From: Caecitellus pseudoparvulus
Lineage: Eukaryota > Bigyra: Bicosoecida
NCBI GenBank assembly: GCA_965644315.1
Contig: CBFFRQ010000093.1
Span: 124,001 to 188,000, forward strand
Length of the DNA stretch: 64,000 nt
Reading direction: 5' to 3'
Shown: positions 61,203 to 64,000 of the stretch, piece by piece
How the letters are laid out: every line of letters begins with the position of its first letter
How positions within the stretch are numbered: position 1 is the stretch's first letter
Translations under genes and position numbers: made by a program
Notes under the pieces: model-generated
What the model was told of the DNA's origin: nothing
The model's database searches: none
What the model saw: only the letters and a program-made list of their open reading frames with translations

Positions 61203-63277
61203 TCAGGGAGTCTCCCCCACGATTCGTGTCGTGCTCTGCCCGGTGGCGTCCTCCTCCACTACTCGCATGGGTAGGCGCATGTCCCCCAGGAAACCGCCAT
61301 CATCCTCATCGTGCAGGAACACACCATCATCCTCGTCGTCCAGGAACACACCATCTGGCGACAGTGGTGCCTCATGCCCTTCCAGAGCACTCTCATCTTC
61401 CGAAGGGAACGGGGTCTCCTCTAGGTGACTCAAGTCGCCTTCCCTTGACGGGGGCGGCGCCAACTGGTCTGCGACATCGGCGAGGGAGATGGGCGCACGG
61501 GCTGCCCCTGCCGCTGGCTTCACGCGACGGGGAACACTCTCCTTGCCCTTTGCCTGGGCGGCTGCGAGGTGGGTGAGGGCCTTGGCTCCACCTGGGGGAA
61601 GGGGGCGGCGCAAGGACATGAGCAGCGGCATGAGGAACACCTCTTGCTGCAGGGAGAAGCCGACTTGCTCCAGAGCCAGGGGGGGGTCCTGTCCCGCAGT
61701 CCGGGTCGCAGGCGCCGACAATGCAGACAAGTGCGCACTGCGCGCCCGGGCATTGCGCCGCACATCAGCAGGGTGGGGCCTGAGAACGCTTCCCCCCAGC
61801 TCCCGTGCCCAGCCCTGCGCGGTGAGAGCGTCAGTGGCGGCGGCCAGCGCCGCAGACTCCTGAGGCGCGAAGGCCAACGCTGCAAAATGCCCAGAAGGGG
61901 CGACGATGCTCGGCAAGGAACACAGCAGGGACGCGAAATGCCAATCTTCCGCATTTGTTGCAATGCGTAGGGCCTGGAATGCTCGCTGCAGCTCAGCTAG
62001 GTAGCGCGGGCGTGAGTTTGTCAGGGTGTTCACCTGTGCAAGGGAGTGGTAGCGTGAAAGACAGGAAGTGTGCGTGACGCGGGCATGGACAATACAAGCA
62101 CAAAACCGGTCACAACGTACAATGCGTGTTTCCGCCTTCTTGCTGTGCCACACAGTCTGCCGATCCCACACGCCTGCAATGCGGCCCTTGGAGCGATATG
62201 CGCCGCTGGTCGCTGCACGCTTGGTCAGCCATCGCACGTCTGCTGGCCGCAGACCAACAGGCGGCTCGCCTAGCTCCCGCGCAATCGCACACTCAATGAC
62301 AAACCGCAGTTCCAGCGTGCTGCGAATGCGGCGGCGCCTCGAGCCACGACTGCGCCACTCCACAATGCCCCGAGCGATGACACGAGCCATGTCCGTTTCC
62401 CCGCCCTTGTGGCGGAGTAGGCTGACCAGCTGGGCGTAGTTGCACGAGTTTACAATTTCACCAGCTGTTACAGCCCCCGATACGCTCTGTGGGCCGCACG
62501 AGGAGCGGGTGGTGCAGTTTGGGCGGCAGTTCGCGGCTTCTGAGCCGCAGCACGCACCGAGTCGAATCTGCCGTCAAGCGGGCCGTCACGGCGGAAGGAA
62601 AAACCTCGCGCCGCATTGTCCACCTGCCCTGAGTTGAAGCCAACATCCACTAACACGCCTGTCGCGCCTGGCTGCCCCAATTCCCCCAACACTTCCCCGA
62701 TGTGAGTGTAGGGGGCCTTCACGAGGGTTGCGCGGTCCAGAACGCCAGCCTGCGCCAGCTGCTTGCGTGCTTTGGCCACCATCTCGGCGTCTGTGTCCAG
62801 GCCAATGACGCGGGCGGCTGGGAGCAGCCGCAGCAGTGCTTCCGTGTGCCCACCATGCCCCAGCGTCCCATCCACAAAGACACAGCCAGCCCCGTCTGCA
62901 GGCACGCTGGGGGGCACCCAGGCTTGCAGCACTTCATGGGGCATGACTGGCACGTGCAGCCCCGCGGAGGCTCGACTCTGGGCCACCTCTGCGCACACCT
63001 GCTGCACCCTGTCCGCTGCTTCGCCGCGCGGGCTGCCAGTGTGCAGCTGGCTTTCAGCTAAGTCACCCAGACAGCGGCTACTGGACATCCAGGGCACACT
63101 CCTGCGCCAGGGAAGGGAGGGCAACAACACCTTGAAGCGCCTAGCATGTCCAAGCATGATCGCCAACGAGGTGCGAGGGATAAGAGGCGCTGCAGTGCGC
63201 AGAGTCGATTGCGGAAATCGGAGCCTGCACGCCTTCCAGAAAGGCCGTGTGAGCCGGGCTGTGAAGAAGGCACACAC
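61203..63277 (-). CDS. rsmH: RsmH/MraW-like 16S rRNA (cytosine-N4) methyltransferase, organellar, extended
   Basis: Predicted to methylate the organelle small-subunit rRNA in the decoding centre. Exons 63277-62558 and 62486-61203. In-frame bases 62120-62034 (87 nt, GTACGT...CAG) may be a further intron, giving 638 instead of 667 aa. The N-terminus (MCAFFTARLTRPFWKACRLR) is a transit-peptide candidate. Family motifs: HVPVMPHEVLQAW, FVDGTLGHGGHTEALL (SAM motif I), VIGLDTDAEMVAKA, GVLVDVGFNSGQVDNAARGFSFRRDGPLDGRFDS, then across the intron SVSGAVTAGEIVN, LLRHKGGETDMARVIARGIVE, RAFQALRIATNAE and PADVRRNARARSAHL. The usual SFHSLED motif is replaced by LAFAPQES, and DLGVSSxQ by DVGFNSGQ. A 150-residue acidic C-terminal extension carries tandem DDGVFL repeats. 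Starts at 63157 and elsewhere are possible. Confidence 0.83.
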
Positions 63278-63504
63278 TGAATATGCGTTCAGAACAAAGT
63301 GTTCACAGCTTCACACACGTGGGAGATTCTGGTGTGAGCGGATCGTTCCATTGCCCAGTGCAGCATGCAGGACTAGGGGCCGCCAGGAAACACTCTGCTT
63401 TGCACTGCGGGCGCCAAAACCACGTGACATAACACTCTTAAACCACAAGATCAGTGCAGTCATCGTGTTTATCTAGAATATCCACTTTTCGCGTCAAGTG
63501 TGCC
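63278..63504. promoter_or_regulatory. Divergent promoter, RsmH / FIH-like gene
   Basis: A 227 bp spacer with a perfect CACGTG at 63421-63426, followed by unusually AT-rich sequence (63427-63490, including CTCTTAAACC and TTTATCTAGAATAT), about 20-80 bp before the FIH-like ATG. Confidence 0.45.
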
Positions 63505-64000
63505 ATGGAAACCGTCCCAGCAGCCGCAGAGGTGTGTTGCGTGCTGCGAGCCCAAGTTCCGCACTTCGCAGAACCACCTCGCCATCTGCACACCGCAGAG
63601 ATGGCTGTTGAGGGAAGAAATCCCTCGCATGTCTGCCTCAGACCCCCGAGCAATCTCGCGCATCCACGATGCCTTGCCAGTGGTCATCACGGACATGCAG
63701 CTGGTTGATGTGAGTTGGCGGCGTGATGCACGAAGCCCACTGCCCGCACTCGGCTCCCCGCTTCCCTGGCCAGCCTGCCGTGCACAAGTGGGACATGGGG
63801 TACCTGGAAACACACATGACCGGCGCAGACGTCACCGTCTTCCGTTCCACCGGGGACTTCCTGTACCACGATGGGGACGCTGGGCAGGCCGACTACGACT
63901 GGTCCCCACCCACAGAGCGCCTGTCCATGCCCGTGCACGAATTCGCGGCAGAGCTGCGCCGAAACGTGGCTCAGGAGGGCCGCGAACTGTTCTCCCCCAA
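63505..64000 (+). CDS. Factor-inhibiting-HIF-like (JmjC) hydroxylase, 5' part
   Basis: Fe(II)/2-oxoglutarate oxygenase of the FIH (HIF1AN) class, cut by the window edge. Exons 63505-63531, 63599-63709 and 63774-64000 onward, introns 67 and 64 nt, all phase 0. The joined protein reads REEIPRMSASDPRAISRIHD, ALPVVITDMQLVD, PAVHKWDMGYLETHM, VTVFRSTGDFLYHDG and LSMPVHEFAAELRRNV. This follows human FIH in order (IPRLSQSDPRA, EPVVLTDTNLV, ALKWDLEYLQENI, FLYYDEKK, MKFHEFVEKL). The HxD...H iron site would be downstream and cannot be checked. FIH hydroxylates asparagine in ankyrin repeats; two ankyrin proteins are encoded in this window, but no link is shown. The 9-codon first exon is the least certain part. 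Confidence 0.82.

Noticed and set aside
1-64000. Bacterial operons, CRISPR arrays or phage genes
   Set aside because: Spliced eukaryotic genes throughout (SF3B1, RPN2, S27e, PIG-H), no direct-repeat arrays with spacers and no phage structural genes.
1-64000. tRNA or rRNA genes
   Set aside because: Searched by eye for T-loop GGTTCGAATCC-type boxes with cloverleaf context; similar strings fall in coding sequence without matching arms. A covariance-model scan would be decisive.

Overview
The window is nuclear DNA from a eukaryote with a very GC-rich, compact genome. Genes lie 3 to a few hundred bases apart on both strands. Nearly every gene carries a few short introns, mostly 64-110 nt, with GTGCGT, GTGAGT, GTAAGT or GTACGT donors and CAG acceptors. 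Exon joins were chosen by hand from splice sites, reading phase and protein-family conservation. No transposon, rRNA, tRNA, CRISPR or prokaryotic operon was recognised. The gene set (propionyl-CoA carboxylase alpha, a B9-complex ciliary protein, symplekin, PIG-H, a factor-inhibiting-HIF-like oxygenase, bacterial-type RF1 and RsmH for an organelle) fits a flagellated unicellular alga or other protist. Propionyl-CoA carboxylase argues mildly against land plants and green algae, but the lineage cannot be fixed from this window.

Layout. 1-5.8 kb: symplekin (partial, minus), a secretory-pathway AAA+ ATPase and a small twin-CX9C protein. 5.8-14.3 kb: a giant CHD-type chromatin remodeller (about 2,780 aa) with ARID and extended-PHD domains and an 870-residue insert. 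14.4-24 kb: patatin-like lipase, tRNase Z, Aha1-like cochaperone, organellar RF1, HBS1. 23.7-32.5 kb: a voltage-gated K+ channel with a cyclic-nucleotide-binding domain, a WW-methyltransferase-ankyrin protein and a Zn2Cys6 DNA-binding protein with a PAS-like region. 32.7-43.8 kb: SF3B1, a 75-aa ORF, a type I membrane protein, PCCA and S-adenosylmethionine synthetase. 44-53 kb: proteasome RPN2, a two-RRM protein, ribosomal protein S27e, B9D2 and a Sel1-repeat protein. 53-64 kb: an armadillo-TIR protein, PIG-H, MTHFS, a FYVE-ankyrin protein, RsmH and the 5' part of a FIH-like hydroxylase.

The genes do not form one pathway. Themes are mRNA processing and translation (symplekin, SF3B1, RRM protein, S27e, HBS1, RF1, tRNase Z, RsmH), one-carbon metabolism (MAT, MTHFS and several SAM-dependent methyltransferases) and chromatin or transcription control. 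Many neighbours are divergent pairs sharing 100-460 bp spacers, or convergent pairs whose stops lie 3-120 bp apart; one pair overlaps by 9 bp.

Beyond genes, two recurring short motifs stand out. An AATGCAT palindrome sits just past the stop codons of many genes. A GAAACG/CGTTTC element is concentrated in introns and includes a perfect 22-nt palindrome. The most unusual proteins are the CHD-ARID-ePHD remodeller, the armadillo-TIR protein, the Zn2Cys6-PAS protein and the WW-methyltransferase-ankyrin fusion. No clearly novel multi-gene system was found.
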